Shown here piece by piece: positions 32,861 to 43,818 of a stretch of 64,000 nucleotides of DNA (position 1 is its first letter; each line of letters begins with the position of its first letter). The stretch lies in contig JAFTNZ010000030.1 of assembly GCA_017451645.1 (NCBI GenBank), positions 124,001-188,000 of the forward strand. Direction: 5' to 3'. The position numbers were made by a program, and so were the translations under genes. The notes under the pieces were generated by a model. That model made no database searches, was not told the origin of the DNA, and worked only from the letters and a program-made list of their open reading frames with translations. This DNA comes from Bacteroidaceae bacterium. Its GTDB lineage: Bacteria > Bacteroidota > Bacteroidia > Bacteroidales > Bacteroidaceae.

Positions 32861-34438
32861 TCAGAGGACAATTCCCTTGGCCACTTGTTCGATGATGGTT
32901 GTCACTTCGTCATTGATGGTGCCCGATGCAAGAACGTCAAGCACATCGGCCTGATGCCTCGTGCGGAGTGTATCGAGGAAGAGAGCCTGAAAGTCGCGTA
33001 CCCGTTCGATAGGGATACCGGACATCAGTCCTCGTGTTCCGCAATAGAGTATGGCCACCTGTTCGCCTACCGGCATGGGGGTGTATTGTGGTTGGATGAG
33101 CAGCTGGTTGTTCTTCCGTCCGCGGTCGATGGTCTGTGCTGTCACGGGATCCATGTCGCTGCTGAACTTCGAAAAAGCCTCCAGTTCACGGTATTGGGCC
33201 TGATCGATTTTCAGTGTACCGGCCACTTTCTTCATTGACTTTATCTGCGCACTGCCTCCCACACGGGACACGGAGATACCCACATTGATGGCAGGGCGGA
33301 AACCTTGGTTGAAGAGGCTTGTTTCCAAAAAGATTTGTCCGTCGGTGATGGAGATGACGTTCGTGGGGATGTAGGCCGACACATCTCCCGCCTGTGTCTC
33401 GATGATGGGCAGTGCTGTGAGCGATCCTCCTCCTTTGACTACATCGCGCAGGCTTTCCGGCAGGTCGTTCATCCGTTCGGCCACCTCCTGTTGGTGGATA
33501 ATCTTGGCTGCACGCTCCAACAGACGGCTATGCAGGTAGAATATGTCGCCGGGATAAGCTTCGCGTCCCGAAGGGCGGCGCAGAATAAGGGAAACTTCGC
33601 GATAGGCCACAGCCTGCTTCGAAAGGTCGTCATACACTACCAGAGCATGGCGTCCGGTGTCGCGGAAATATTCGCCGATGGCAGCCCCAGCAAAGGGGGC
33701 ATAGTACTGCATGGCGGCAGGGTCGGCAGCTGTTGCTGCCACTATGATGGTGTAATCCATCGCCCCCTTTTCGTGCAGGATGTTCATGATGTTGGCCACG
33801 GTAGAACCTTTTTGTCCGATAGCCACGTAGATGCAATAGACGGGCTCTCCCTTTTCGTAATTTTCCCGTTGGTTGATGATGGTGTCGATGGCTATGGCTG
33901 TCTTTCCCGTTTGTCGGTCGCCGATGATGAGTTCGCGTTGTCCACGTCCGATAGGAATCATGGAGTCAACAGCTTTCAATCCCGTCTGCAGTGGTTCGTT
34001 CACAGGTTGTCGGAAGATGACGCCTGGCGACTTCCGTTCAAGTGGCATCTCGTAGAGCTGTCCGTCAATATCCCCCTTTCCGTCGATAGGTTTCCCCAAA
34101 GGGTTGATGACACGACCGAGCATCTTTTCGCCGACCATGATGCTGGCGATGCGTCCGGTACGTTTCACGGTCATTCCCTCCTTGATGAGGTCGGTAGAGC
34201 CTAAAAGGACGGCTCCCACATTGTCCTCTTCGAGATTCATGACGATGGCCATCACTCCATTTTCGAACTCTAACAGTTCTTCTGCTTCGGCGTTGTTCAG
34301 ACCATAGATGCGAGCCACACCATCGCTCACTTGGAGAACGGTGCCCACTTCGTCAAACTTCAGGCTGTTGTCGATGCCTCTGAGTTGTTCGAGAAGCACT
34401 TCCGACACTTCGCTGGGTCTTATGCTGTTTTCTGACAT
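32861..34438 (-). CDS. atpA: F1 ATP synthase alpha subunit
   Basis: A 525-residue regulatory/nucleotide-binding subunit of the F1 hexamer. The P-loop GDRQTGKTA and the arginine-finger region ([13 protein letters not shown]) are present. Standard length. It forms alternate alpha/beta interfaces with AtpD. Between atpH and atpG. Confidence 0.97.
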   Translation of the reverse strand: MSENSIRPSEVSEVLLEQLRGIDNSLKFDEVGTVLQVSDGVARIYGLNNAEAEELLEFENGVMAIVMNLEEDNVGAVLLGSTDLIKEGMTVKRTGRIASIMVGEKMLGRVINPLGKPIDGKGDIDGQLYEMPLERKSPGVIFRQPVNEPLQTGLKAVDSMIPIGRGQRELIIGDRQTGKTAIAIDTIINQRENYEKGEPVYCIYVAIGQKGSTVANIMNILHEKGAMDYTIIVAATAADPAAMQYYAPFAGAAIGEYFRDTGRHALVVYDDLSKQAVAYREVSLILRRPSGREAYPGDIFYLHSRLLERAAKIIHQQEVAERMNDLPESLRDVVKGGGSLTALPIIETQAGDVSAYIPTNVISITDGQIFLETSLFNQGFRPAINVGISVSRVGGSAQIKSMKKVAGTLKIDQAQYRELEAFSKFSSDMDPVTAQTIDRGRKNNQLLIQPQYTPMPVGEQVAILYCGTRGLMSGIPIERVRDFQALFLDTLRTRHQADVLDVLASGTINDEVTTIIEQVAKGIVL

Positions 34439-34477
34439 GATTGGATATACGTTTTACGTTTTTTACACATTACATTA

Positions 34478-35032
34478 TTAGAGTGGCTGGTTCCGATGGT
34501 TGAACTCGCTGAATTTCCGGCGCAGGTGTTGCAGTTGTCCGGTGATGCTGGCATCCATTCGCTGAGATCCTACTTGCAGGATGAACCCTCCTCCGATGCC
34601 GGAATCGACTTTCGTCTCCAATTCAACTGTACCGGACATCGAATCGGTTATCAGGTTGCGTATCCGTTCACAGCCTTTCTCCGTGAGCGGTACGGCAGTA
34701 GTGAGCTTGCCCACATGAATCTGCTTTTGCTCGCGGTAGAAGTCTATGAATGAGTGAGCGATGAAGGGCAAGCATGCTTCGCGCCGCTGTGTGAGCACAA
34801 GCTCCATGAAGCGGTTGAATACGGCATCCTCCCCTCCCCCTGAAGCCTCTATAAGCAATGTCAGCTTGTGTTCCTTCTCCAGTATCGGATTCTCTAACGT
34901 CTTCTGCAGTTCTTTCAGCTTTTGAAGGTTGTCCATGAGTCGCTTCATCCGTGTGTATGCCTTCTCTTCCACCCCATTCTCTTTGGCATAGAGATAGAGA
35001 GCTTTGGCATAACGTTTAGAAATGGTTCCCAT
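34478..35032 (-). CDS. atpH: ATP synthase delta subunit
   Basis: A 184-residue delta (OSCP) subunit that fastens F1 to the peripheral stalk. The typical N-terminus ISKRYAKALYLYAKENG and C-terminal GIGGGFILQVGSQRMDASI are recognisable. It ends 39 bases before atpA. Confidence 0.94.
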   Translation of the reverse strand: MGTISKRYAKALYLYAKENGVEEKAYTRMKRLMDNLQKLKELQKTLENPILEKEHKLTLLIEASGGGEDAVFNRFMELVLTQRREACLPFIAHSFIDFYREQKQIHVGKLTTAVPLTEKGCERIRNLITDSMSGTVELETKVDSGIGGGFILQVGSQRMDASITGQLQHLRRKFSEFNHRNQPL

Positions 35033-35049
35033 AAGCTCAGATTCCTTGT

Positions 35050-35565
35050 TTAGTCTTTTTTCTCCTTTGCCATTCCGTTCTGTGCCTCTTCCACAAGACG
35101 TTCGACCAACTCCATTTGCTGGTGTTCGTCTTCCAGTTTGTGTCGCATGATTTTTTCCGCTACCAGCATCGACAGTTCGGCTGTCTGAAAACGGATCTCC
35201 CGCAAGGTATTCTCCTTCTCCTTCAGAATCTGCAGGCGTGCCTCCTCCATGATGCGTTGGCTCTCGGCATGGGCTTTTTCCCGTGCTTCTTTCACTATCT
35301 GGTCGCGGGTAGCCGCAGCTTCCTTGAGTATGTTCATCTGTTCGTTGCGGGCTTCCATGAGGATGCGTTCGCTTTCCTGCTTGATGTTGGCCAATTTTTC
35401 ATTTGCCTCGCGTGCAGCATCGAGCGACTGGTCGATGTACCGCTTGCGGTCATCTACCATACGGGTGATGACCGGAAAGCCGAATTTCGCCAACACGAAA
35501 AGCACCACTCCGAACGAAAGGAGCATCCAGAACAGCAATCCGCTGTCGGGCATGAATAATGACAT
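35050..35565 (-). CDS. atpF: ATP synthase b subunit
   Basis: A 171-residue peripheral stalk subunit: one N-terminal membrane helix (LLFWMLLSFGVVLFVLAKFG) followed by a long charged coiled coil. Length and layout are normal for a single homodimeric b subunit. It ends 17 bases before atpH. Confidence 0.95.
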   Translation of the reverse strand: MSLFMPDSGLLFWMLLSFGVVLFVLAKFGFPVITRMVDDRKRYIDQSLDAAREANEKLANIKQESERILMEARNEQMNILKEAAATRDQIVKEAREKAHAESQRIMEEARLQILKEKENTLREIRFQTAELSMLVAEKIMRHKLEDEHQQMELVERLVEEAQNGMAKEKKD

Positions 35566-35596
35566 AGTGTTCTCTCCTGAAAAAAGTTAAAAACTG

Positions 35597-35851
35597 TCAG
35601 AAAGAGGCAAGCAGGCACACTACGATGGCAAACAAGGCTGCACCTTCGACAAGTGCAGCGATGATAATCATGCTCGTGCGGATGTCTCCTGCTGCTCCCG
35701 GTTGGCGAGCAATGGCTTCCATAGCCGAACTACCGATTTTACCGATACCCATACTTGCACCGATGACTGCGAGACTGGCACCGATGGCGGCACCAACTTT
35801 TCCCAAACCTACAGCTCCTGCGGCTGCTTGCAATGCTACTAATGACAACAT
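35597..35851 (-). CDS. atpE: ATP synthase c subunit
   Basis: An 84-residue hairpin of two membrane helices with the polar loop ARQPGAAGDIRT. The ion-binding carboxylate is in ALVEGAALF. The residues that make the Na+ site in sodium enzymes (Gln in helix 1, Ser/Thr after the Glu) are absent, so H+ coupling is inferred. Confidence 0.95.
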   Translation of the reverse strand: MLSLVALQAAAGAVGLGKVGAAIGASLAVIGASMGIGKIGSSAMEAIARQPGAAGDIRTSMIIIAALVEGAALFAIVVCLLASF

Positions 35852-35876
35852 AGTTCTTTATAAATTAAATTATTGA

Positions 35877-36977
35877 TTATGAGTTCTGAGATTTTTCACT
35901 TTTCACTCTCGCCATCCCTATGAATACCGCTGAAAGCATGGTGAAGACGTAGGCTTGAATGAAGGCTACGAGCAGCTCCAGAAAATTCATGAAGATGCTG
36001 AACAACACTGATACTACCGTCATCGATCCTCCGAGGACGGCTCCCATCCGGTGAGTGATGAAGATGATGCATACCAGGGCAAGGATGACCGAATGGCCTG
36101 CCATGATGTTGGCCAGCAAGCGGACGGTCAGCGCGAAAGGTTTGGTGAAGATACCGAACAACTCGATGACGGGCATCAGTGGCACGGGACATTTCATCCA
36201 TGTGGGTACCTCCGGCCAAAGGATTTCCTTCCAATATTCGCGTGTGCCGAACAAGTTGACGGCCAAGAAAGTGCAAATGGCGAGAGAAAGGGTGACGGCA
36301 ATGTTGCCCGTTACATTCGCCCCGCCGGGAAAGATGGGCAAAAGTCCCATCAGATTGCTCAGGAAGATGAAAAAAAAGGCCGTCAGCAGGTAGGGAGCAA
36401 AGCGTTCGCTGTCCTTTCCGATGCTGGGCTTGATGACACCATCGTAGATAGACATGATGAGCATTTCCATTACTCCGGTGAATCCCTTTGGTGCGTTGTC
36501 CCTATAGGTGTGGGTGCGATACCAACGGCTGATGTAAAGGATGATGCCTGCCAGCAACAGGCTGTTGATGAGTATGCCCAAAGCTATCTTTGTCAGTGAA
36601 ATGTCAATCAGCGGACGCACCTCTTCACCTGTAGGAAGGGTTTCCACCACCTTCCCTTTGTAGTCGCCGCCGGTGGCGATGCGAAGCCCTTCGTAGCTCT
36701 CGCCGTGTGTCAGGCGCGATGAGAGGAATGTTTGCCATCCGCTTGTCCGACTATAGACAATGATGGGCAGCGGCAGGCTCACATGGGTGTTGCCTACCGT
36801 AGTGATGTGCCACTCGTAGCCATCGCCGATGTGTTCGAAGATGAACTCCTTGACGTCCATTTCCCCTTCCTGTCCGGAGGACTCCGAGGCAGACAGGGAC
36901 AGGGGCATCAGGGTAATGGCCAGCACCATCATCAGCAGTTGCAAGTGCCTCTTCATTATGTCCATAGTCAGTTTCAT
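35877..36977 (-). CDS. atpB: ATP synthase a subunit, with long N-terminal extension
   Basis: A 366-residue membrane subunit forming the proton half-channels. The essential Arg lies in PFALTVRLLANIMAGH. The N-terminus has a signal-like segment (LQLLMMVLAITLMPLSLSAS) and a further 110 or so polar residues before the first channel helix, as in other Bacteroidota. The stop of the preceding small gene overlaps its start by 4 bases. Confidence 0.94.
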   Translation of the reverse strand: MKLTMDIMKRHLQLLMMVLAITLMPLSLSASESSGQEGEMDVKEFIFEHIGDGYEWHITTVGNTHVSLPLPIIVYSRTSGWQTFLSSRLTHGESYEGLRIATGGDYKGKVVETLPTGEEVRPLIDISLTKIALGILINSLLLAGIILYISRWYRTHTYRDNAPKGFTGVMEMLIMSIYDGVIKPSIGKDSERFAPYLLTAFFFIFLSNLMGLLPIFPGGANVTGNIAVTLSLAICTFLAVNLFGTREYWKEILWPEVPTWMKCPVPLMPVIELFGIFTKPFALTVRLLANIMAGHSVILALVCIIFITHRMGAVLGGSMTVVSVLFSIFMNFLELLVAFIQAYVFTMLSAVFIGMARVKSEKSQNS

Positions 36978-37420
36978 TGTTTTTTTAACCTCCTATATCT
37001 TTTTCGTGAATGGTTATCCCGCTCTATCATTTTCTTTATCATCTCTATGCGGCAGAAGAACCAGAGTTCGTAGCCCATATTCAAGAAATAGTAAGCCAGA
37101 TAAGTGAGCAGGAAGGCTTTCCTGTTTGCCTCGTCAAAATAGGCATAAGAAAGGATTATCACCATACTCAGGAAAAACTTTACCCCCTTCTGTATCAAGT
37201 GATAATGAACCGTGAGGTGCGGCATCATCCGCTCTACGAAGATGTAGGTAGCTCCGGTGAAGAGGCCGAAGAGATAGAACCAGATGGGTATCAGCCAGAA
37301 AGCCTTGAATGCATAGTGTGGCGCACACACGTGATAGAACACGGCTCCTGCTGCTGTGCACAATGCCATATAGAGGCTGTAGTAGAGGAAGTATTCCCTT
37401 TTAATCCGTCTGATGAGCAT
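36974..37420 (-). CDS. Small membrane protein in atp operon (AtpI/AtpZ position)
   Basis: A 148-residue protein with four predicted membrane helices and a basic C-terminus (DNHSRKRYRRLKK). It lies between atpC and atpB, where other bacteria have atpI-like assembly factors for the c-ring or Mg2+ channels. Sequence similarity to AtpI is not obvious; the role is inferred from position. Confidence 0.75.
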   Translation of the reverse strand: MLIRRIKREYFLYYSLYMALCTAAGAVFYHVCAPHYAFKAFWLIPIWFYLFGLFTGATYIFVERMMPHLTVHYHLIQKGVKFFLSMVIILSYAYFDEANRKAFLLTYLAYYFLNMGYELWFFCRIEMIKKMIERDNHSRKRYRRLKKQ

Positions 37421-37473
37421 CTTTAATCTTTACTTCTTTCTTCCTTATTTTTATTTTGAAGTTTCCTGTTCCG

Positions 37474-37770
37474 TTATTTTATCTGTTCTTCTTTTTTCTC
37501 AATGCATACGACGATGTGGTTGTGATTCACTTCCACGAAACCACTGTCGATACCGATGAACTGCTCCGTACTCTCGTTACGGTGTCCGTCGGGGTTGGTG
37601 GTGAAAGTGATGACTCCCTTGCCCAGTGCGGTTATCAGGGGCGCATGGTGAGGCAACACGGTGAAGAGTCCTTCCACACCGGGCAGGGTGACTTTGCTTA
37701 CCTCACCCTTGAAGAGGGTCTTTTCGGGTGAGAGTATCTGCAGGCTTATCTGTGTATCCGTTTCAGCCAT
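37474..37770 (-). CDS. atpC: ATP synthase epsilon subunit, short form
   Basis: A 98-residue protein covering the N-terminal beta-sandwich (LQILSPEKTLFKGEVSKVTLPG, FTVLPHHAPLITALGKG) and little more. The C-terminal helical pair, which in many species inhibits ATP hydrolysis, is missing; this is usual in Bacteroidota. It ends 53 bases before the small membrane gene and follows atpD by 8 bases. Confidence 0.92.
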   Translation of the reverse strand: MAETDTQISLQILSPEKTLFKGEVSKVTLPGVEGLFTVLPHHAPLITALGKGVITFTTNPDGHRNESTEQFIGIDSGFVEVNHNHIVVCIEKKEEQIK

Positions 37771-37778
37771 CTCTTCCT

Positions 37779-39329
<1,551 letters not shown>

Positions 39330-39433
39330 TCAGGTTAGTCCTCTTCTTTTTCTTTGTATTTCAATCGTTGCCATTTTTTCTGTATGCAGCAGATGTTTTT
39401 TTCAAGTGCGGCAGAAAATCATGGAAAACTTTG

Positions 39434-39441
39434 CAAAGATA
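39434..39441 (-). promoter_or_regulatory. -7 element of the atp operon
   Basis: Minus-strand TATCTTTG matches the consensus, 128 bases upstream of atpD; the -33 region is poor. The rest of 39306-39675 holds no gene, only this and the opposite promoter at 39597-39627. Confidence 0.6.
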
Positions 39442-39596
39442 AACAAAATACCTGTCTTGTTGTATTAAACCATTTGCTTTTTTTAATCCAAAGGGGAAAA
39501 AAGAACATATAAAATGAAAAAGATGCAGTTTTTTCATTTTTGCAGGTTTAAAAATAACACTTTTAATAAAAAATTGATGTTTTTACTTTCTTTCTG

Positions 39597-39627
39597 ATTG
39601 AAATTCCAATTAAAAACTTTATATTTG
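39597..39627 (+). promoter_or_regulatory. Promoter of the beta-eliminating lyase gene
   Basis: ATTG (39597-39600), 19-base spacer, TATATTTG (39620-39627), 48 bases before the ATG. Confidence 0.75.
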
Positions 39628-39675
39628 CAACTCCTATTTGAAAAAGAACAAAATAATCAAATTTATTAGCAACAA

Positions 39676-41124
39676 ATGAGCGTAAAATTTTATCAATCGG
39701 AGAACCAGGTTCCCTTGGAAATGCACAAGGTGCGTGTAGTACAGAAACTTAATCTTTTGCCCGTTGAGGAACGCCTTCGTTCCATACAGCAGGCAGGTAA
39801 TAACACTTTCCTGTTGCAGAACAAAGATGTCTATCTTGATATGCTCACCGATTCGGGAGTGAATGCTATGTCTGACCTCCAGACTGCAGCCATGCATGTG
39901 GCTGATGATGCCTATGCCGGCAGTGAAACCTTCAACCGCCTGAAAGCTGCCATGAAGGAGGTGTTCGGCGTTGACAACGTATTGCCTGCCCATCAGGGAC
40001 GTGCCTGCGAGAACATCCTGGCCGAGCGCTTTGTCAAGCCCGGTATGGTGGCCATCATGAACTTTCACTTCACCACTACCAAGGCACACGTGACCCGTTG
40101 TGGAGGCGAAGTGCTGGAGTTGGTACAGAAGAAAGGCCTTGTTCCCCAAAGCAATGATCCCTTCAAGGGAGATTTCGACCTGAAGGAACTGAAGAAAACT
40201 ATCCGTGAATACGGACCGGAGCGAGTGGCCTACGTGCGTGTGGAAGCCGGTACGAACCTCATTGGCGGACAGCCCGTCAGTTTGGAGAACATGTTGGCCG
40301 TGGCCGACATCTGCCACGATTTCGGTGTGCCCAGTATCCTTGATGCATCACTTCTTCAGGACAACATCTACTTCATGAAGACCCGTGAGGCACAGTGCAA
40401 GTACATGACACCGAAGGAAATCTATCACCTTTTGGCCAACAAGATGGACATCATCTACTTCTCTGCCCGCAAACTCGGTTTTGCACGTGGTGGTGCCATC
40501 ATCAGCCACAACACCGATCTCATCAAGAGCATGATGGAGTATATTCCCCTCTACGAAGGATTCCTCACATACGGTGGTATCGATGTACGTTCTATCGAAT
40601 CGATGGCCCAAGGTCTGTACGAGTCGCTTGATATGGACTATCTGAGCCATGGCCCCGAATTCATTGCCTATCTGGTGAAGGAACTCGACGATTACGGTGT
40701 GCCCATGATCAAGCCTGCCGGAGGACTTGGTGCCCACCTCGATTGCCAGGGCTTTGTGCCCGACATGCCACACGACCAGTATCCTGCCGCCGCTGTAGCC
40801 GCCGCCCTCTATATAGCCGGAGGTATCCGTGGTATGGAGCGTGGTACACTCTCTGAGCAACGCGAGCCGGATGGCTCCGAGCGCTTTGCCGAACTCGAAC
40901 TGATGCGTCTGGCCGTACCTCGTCGCGTATTCACCCTGTCGCAAATCAAGTATGTGGCCGACCGTGTGAAGTGGCTTTGGGACAACCGTGAACTCATCGG
41001 AGGTCTCAGTTGGGTGGAAGAGCCTGCTGTGCTCCGCTTCTTCTTCGGACGTTTGAAGGAAATCGGCCATTGGCAGGAAGAACTTGTTGCCAAGTTCAAG
41101 GAAGACTTCGGCGACTCGTTGTAA
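39676..41124 (+). CDS. Tryptophanase / tyrosine phenol-lyase family enzyme
   Basis: A 482-residue PLP enzyme of the beta-eliminating lyase family. Landmarks: DVYLDMLTDSGVNAMSD, LPAHQGRACENIL, the PLP lysine in YFSARKLGF (Lys266), YEGFLTYGG and the C-terminal GIRGMERGTLSEQ. Compared with tyrosine phenol-lyase (SGKK at the lysine) the residue before the PLP lysine is Arg265 not Lys. The Arg in MERG, linked to tyrosine specificity, is kept. It probably releases indole or phenol, pyruvate and ammonia from an aromatic amino acid, but the substrate cannot be told from sequence. A single gene with its own promoter and terminator. Confidence 0.85.
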   Translation: MSVKFYQSENQVPLEMHKVRVVQKLNLLPVEERLRSIQQAGNNTFLLQNKDVYLDMLTDSGVNAMSDLQTAAMHVADDAYAGSETFNRLKAAMKEVFGVDNVLPAHQGRACENILAERFVKPGMVAIMNFHFTTTKAHVTRCGGEVLELVQKKGLVPQSNDPFKGDFDLKELKKTIREYGPERVAYVRVEAGTNLIGGQPVSLENMLAVADICHDFGVPSILDASLLQDNIYFMKTREAQCKYMTPKEIYHLLANKMDIIYFSARKLGFARGGAIISHNTDLIKSMMEYIPLYEGFLTYGGIDVRSIESMAQGLYESLDMDYLSHGPEFIAYLVKELDDYGVPMIKPAGGLGAHLDCQGFVPDMPHDQYPAAAVAAALYIAGGIRGMERGTLSEQREPDGSERFAELELMRLAVPRRVFTLSQIKYVADRVKWLWDNRELIGGLSWVEEPAVLRFFFGRLKEIGHWQEELVAKFKEDFGDSL

Positions 41125-41160
41125 TCTCTCGTGACATTCAACGGAGTATATGTATTAAAT

Positions 41161-41196
41161 AAGGTGGGGCTATGTTGAAATGTCCCACCTTTTTTC
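41161..41196 (+). terminator. Terminator of the lyase gene
   Basis: AAGGTGGG (41161-41168) pairs with CCCACCTT (41184-41191), then a T run to 41196. Confidence 0.85.
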
Positions 41197-41464
41197 ATCT
41201 CTTTCGGCCAACGCGAACGGTGTGCTTTGAGTGGAGGCGGAAGATTTGGATCTTCAAACGATTAAGATTTATATCTTCAGTGCCCGACGTCCTGAATAGC
41301 TTCGAGTGGTGTCGATTTGTTAAAGAAGCGTTCTGCCCATATATCGGCAGATGTATGACGGATACTTGGCAGGGAACTACAGGATATAGGGCAGTTGTCT
41401 GCCACCCTATTGGCAGAAAGGTCGGACAAACCGTGGTTTCCCTATCGAATTTGACTTGCATCTG
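41197..41464. other. Intergenic region upstream of AmgK-like gene
   Basis: About 270 bases with no supported gene. It holds several GGCAG-containing short repeats (41340-41430, e.g. atcGGCAGatg, ttGGCAGgg, ggGCAGttg, ttGGCAGaaa). No promoter or RNA structure that I recognise. Confidence 0.4.
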
Positions 41465-41495
41465 TTTGCCCTGTTTCACTTTTTGCGTATATTTG
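41465..41495 (+). promoter_or_regulatory. Promoter of AmgK-RapZ gene
   Basis: TTTG (41465-41468), 19-base spacer, TATATTTG (41488-41495): exact consensus, 62 bases before the chosen ATG. Confidence 0.85.
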
Positions 41496-41557
41496 CAGAA
41501 AAATAGGGGAGCAGGTACGATGTGGATGCTCTCTGCAGGTGTAATGAACAGACTGAT

Positions 41558-42991
41558 ATGAAATCTGAAATAGCGGAGATACTTGAGAAATACCTGCCCG
41601 ACTATCGGGGCAAGGTGGAGCAAATTACCGGTTCGGGAAGCAACCGCATCTATCTGAGATTGGAGGGCGGCCTGATTGCAGTCTATGGGGCATGTGTAGC
41701 CGAGAATCGTGCATTCGTGCAGATGGCCAGACATTTTGCTGACAAAGGATTGCCTGTGCCACAGGTGATGGGCGACTTGAGTGCAGACGGACACTTCTAT
41801 CTGCAAGAGGACTTGGGCAAGCGTTCTTTGTATGATGCACTGGCCGGAGGACGGGCGAAAGGAGGTGACTACAACGAGGAGGAAATTGGGCTGTTGCACC
41901 GCACCATTGCTGAATTGCCACGCATGCAGTTTATGGGCATTGAAGGACTGAGAGCCGAATGGTGTTACCCTGTGGCGGAGTTCGACCGCGAAGGTGTCTT
42001 CTTCGACCTCAACTACTTCAAGTATTGTTTCCTGAAAGCAGCTGTGCCTGATATTGATGAAATACGGTTGGAGAGGGAGTTCGGGCGCTTGGCGGAAATG
42101 TTGTTGGATGAAGGATCCAGAGTTTTTCTCTATCGCGATTTCCAAGCACGCAACGTGATGCTTACCCCCGAAGGTGGACCGCGTTTCATTGACTTCCAAG
42201 GTGGACGCCGAGGCCCCATCTACTATGACATCGCTTCGTTCCTTTGGCAAGCGGCAGCAAAGTACTCTGATGAACTGCGCCATAGCCTTATCGACACCTA
42301 TCTGACGCATGCCAAGCCCTTTGTCGGTGAAGTGGATAGAGAAGAATTCGACAAACAATTGAAACTCTTTGTCCTCTTCCGTCTGATGCAGGTATTGGGG
42401 GCATACGGCTTTCGCGGATACTTCGAAAAGAAAGCTCATTTCCTGACAAGCATACCGCCCGCCGTCGAAAACATCAGGTCTCTGATAGAGTCAGAAGAAA
42501 GCCCACTCAGAGACTTCCCTTACCTTCGTGAAGTATTGGCCGAAGTATGTGCCAAACCAGAATACCAACATCGTGAGAAGAGAGAAGGACTGGTGGTCAG
42601 AGTATTCAGTTTCAGTTACAAGAAAGGAATACCAGATGACCTCAGTGGCAATGGCGGAGGCTATGTGTTTGATTGTCGGAGCACCCACAACCCCGGCAGA
42701 TACGAGCCATACAAGCAACTGATAGGACTTGACCAACCTGTAATAGACTTTCTGGAAAAAGACGGAGAAATACTCATCTTCCTCGAAAGCGTATATAAAC
42801 TGGCCGATGCCCATGTGGAGCGCTACCTCGAACGCGGATTCACCAACTTGATGTTCTCCTTCGGATGTACAGGTGGGCAACACCGCTCGGTATATAGTGC
42901 CGAACACCTGGCTCACCATCTGCACGAGAAATTTGGCATCACTGTAGAACTGACACATCGCGAACAGAAAATACACAAGACATTGGAATGA
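41558..42991 (+). CDS. AmgK-like sugar kinase fused to RapZ C-terminal domain
   Basis: A 477-residue protein from the ATG at 41558; an in-frame GTG 36 bases earlier is less likely. Residues 1-330 are an aminoglycoside-phosphotransferase-type kinase: ITGSGSNRIYLRL loop, YRDFQARNVM (catalytic Asp194, Asn199) and metal Asp212 in FIDFQGG. This group includes AmgK, which phosphorylates N-acetylmuramate at the anomeric position. Residues 345-477 match the RapZ C-terminal domain (VRVFSFSYKKGIP, FSFGCTGGQHRSVYSAE), which in E. coli RapZ senses glucosamine-6-phosphate. Overlaps the MurU-like gene by 4 bases. Confidence 0.87.
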   Translation: MKSEIAEILEKYLPDYRGKVEQITGSGSNRIYLRLEGGLIAVYGACVAENRAFVQMARHFADKGLPVPQVMGDLSADGHFYLQEDLGKRSLYDALAGGRAKGGDYNEEEIGLLHRTIAELPRMQFMGIEGLRAEWCYPVAEFDREGVFFDLNYFKYCFLKAAVPDIDEIRLEREFGRLAEMLLDEGSRVFLYRDFQARNVMLTPEGGPRFIDFQGGRRGPIYYDIASFLWQAAAKYSDELRHSLIDTYLTHAKPFVGEVDREEFDKQLKLFVLFRLMQVLGAYGFRGYFEKKAHFLTSIPPAVENIRSLIESEESPLRDFPYLREVLAEVCAKPEYQHREKREGLVVRVFSFSYKKGIPDDLSGNGGGYVFDCRSTHNPGRYEPYKQLIGLDQPVIDFLEKDGEILIFLESVYKLADAHVERYLERGFTNLMFSFGCTGGQHRSVYSAEHLAHHLHEKFGITVELTHREQKIHKTLE

Positions 42992-43722
42992 AAGCACTTA
43001 TATTTGCCGCAGGACTTGGCACCCGTCTGAAACCGTTGACCGATACCCGACCCAAAGCATTGGTGGAGGTAAACGGCAAGCCACTGCTTGCCCATGTACT
43101 TGAGAAATTGACACGAAGCGGATATACCGAAATAGTCATCAACGTACATCACTTTGGCGAGCAGATTATCGACTACGTGGCCAACCATCCCATCGAAGGT
43201 GTGACAATACGCATCAGCGATGAGCGCACCGCACTTCTCGACACAGGCGGAGGCATCCGTCAGGCAGGCCCCTTGTTCACACCTGACGGCACACCTTTCC
43301 TCATCCACAACGTCGATATCTTCAGTAACCTGAACTTGAAAGATTTCTATACCCAGCATCCCACCACCGAGGGAGCGACTTTACTCGTAAGCGAACGCAA
43401 GACCTCACGCTACCTGCTCTTCAACCCTGCAGACAACCGGCTTGTGGGATGGACAAACATCCAGACAGGCGAAGTGAAGTCGCCCTACCCCAAGCTCCGA
43501 GTTGAAGATTGCCGCATGTATGCCTTCGCAGGTATCCATCTGTTCAGCCAGTCTCTTTTGACATACATGGGCGAATGGCCTTCGCGCTTCTCCATCATTG
43601 ACTTCTACCTCTCAGTAGCCGACAAAGTGCCCATCATCGGAGTCCCCAGGGCAGACCTTCAACTCATCGATGTGGGCAAACCTGAGACTTTGGCACAAAT
43701 CCCAGAGAACGGCATTTCTTAA
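42988..43722 (+). CDS. MurU-like sugar-1-phosphate nucleotidyltransferase
   Basis: A 244-residue nucleotidyltransferase: nucleotide loop AAGLGTRLKPLT with Lys in RPKALVEVNGKPLL, LDTGGGIRQA, and the metal Asp in HNVDIFSNL. Pairing with an AmgK-like kinase gives the anabolic recycling route MurNAc to MurNAc-1-P to UDP-MurNAc. Translationally coupled to the kinase (ATGA overlap). Confidence 0.87.
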   Translation: MKALIFAAGLGTRLKPLTDTRPKALVEVNGKPLLAHVLEKLTRSGYTEIVINVHHFGEQIIDYVANHPIEGVTIRISDERTALLDTGGGIRQAGPLFTPDGTPFLIHNVDIFSNLNLKDFYTQHPTTEGATLLVSERKTSRYLLFNPADNRLVGWTNIQTGEVKSPYPKLRVEDCRMYAFAGIHLFSQSLLTYMGEWPSRFSIIDFYLSVADKVPIIGVPRADLQLIDVGKPETLAQIPENGIS

Positions 43723-43771
43723 TAAATACTAATTAAAAAAACAGTTTCGATACCCCTAAAAGAATAAGTCG

Positions 43772-43779
43772 TATATTTG
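43772..43779 (+). promoter_or_regulatory. -7 element of purT
   Basis: TATATTTG, 39 bases before the ATG; the -33 box is weak (TTTC at 43745-43748, spacing long). Confidence 0.6.
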
Positions 43780-43818
43780 GCAGAAAGAAATCATAATTCA
43801 TAAATCATAAATCCTCTC

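Noticed and set aside
41195-42439. 414-codon minus-strand frame over the AmgK-like kinase
   Set aside because: Kinase motifs and a consensus promoter are on the plus strand.
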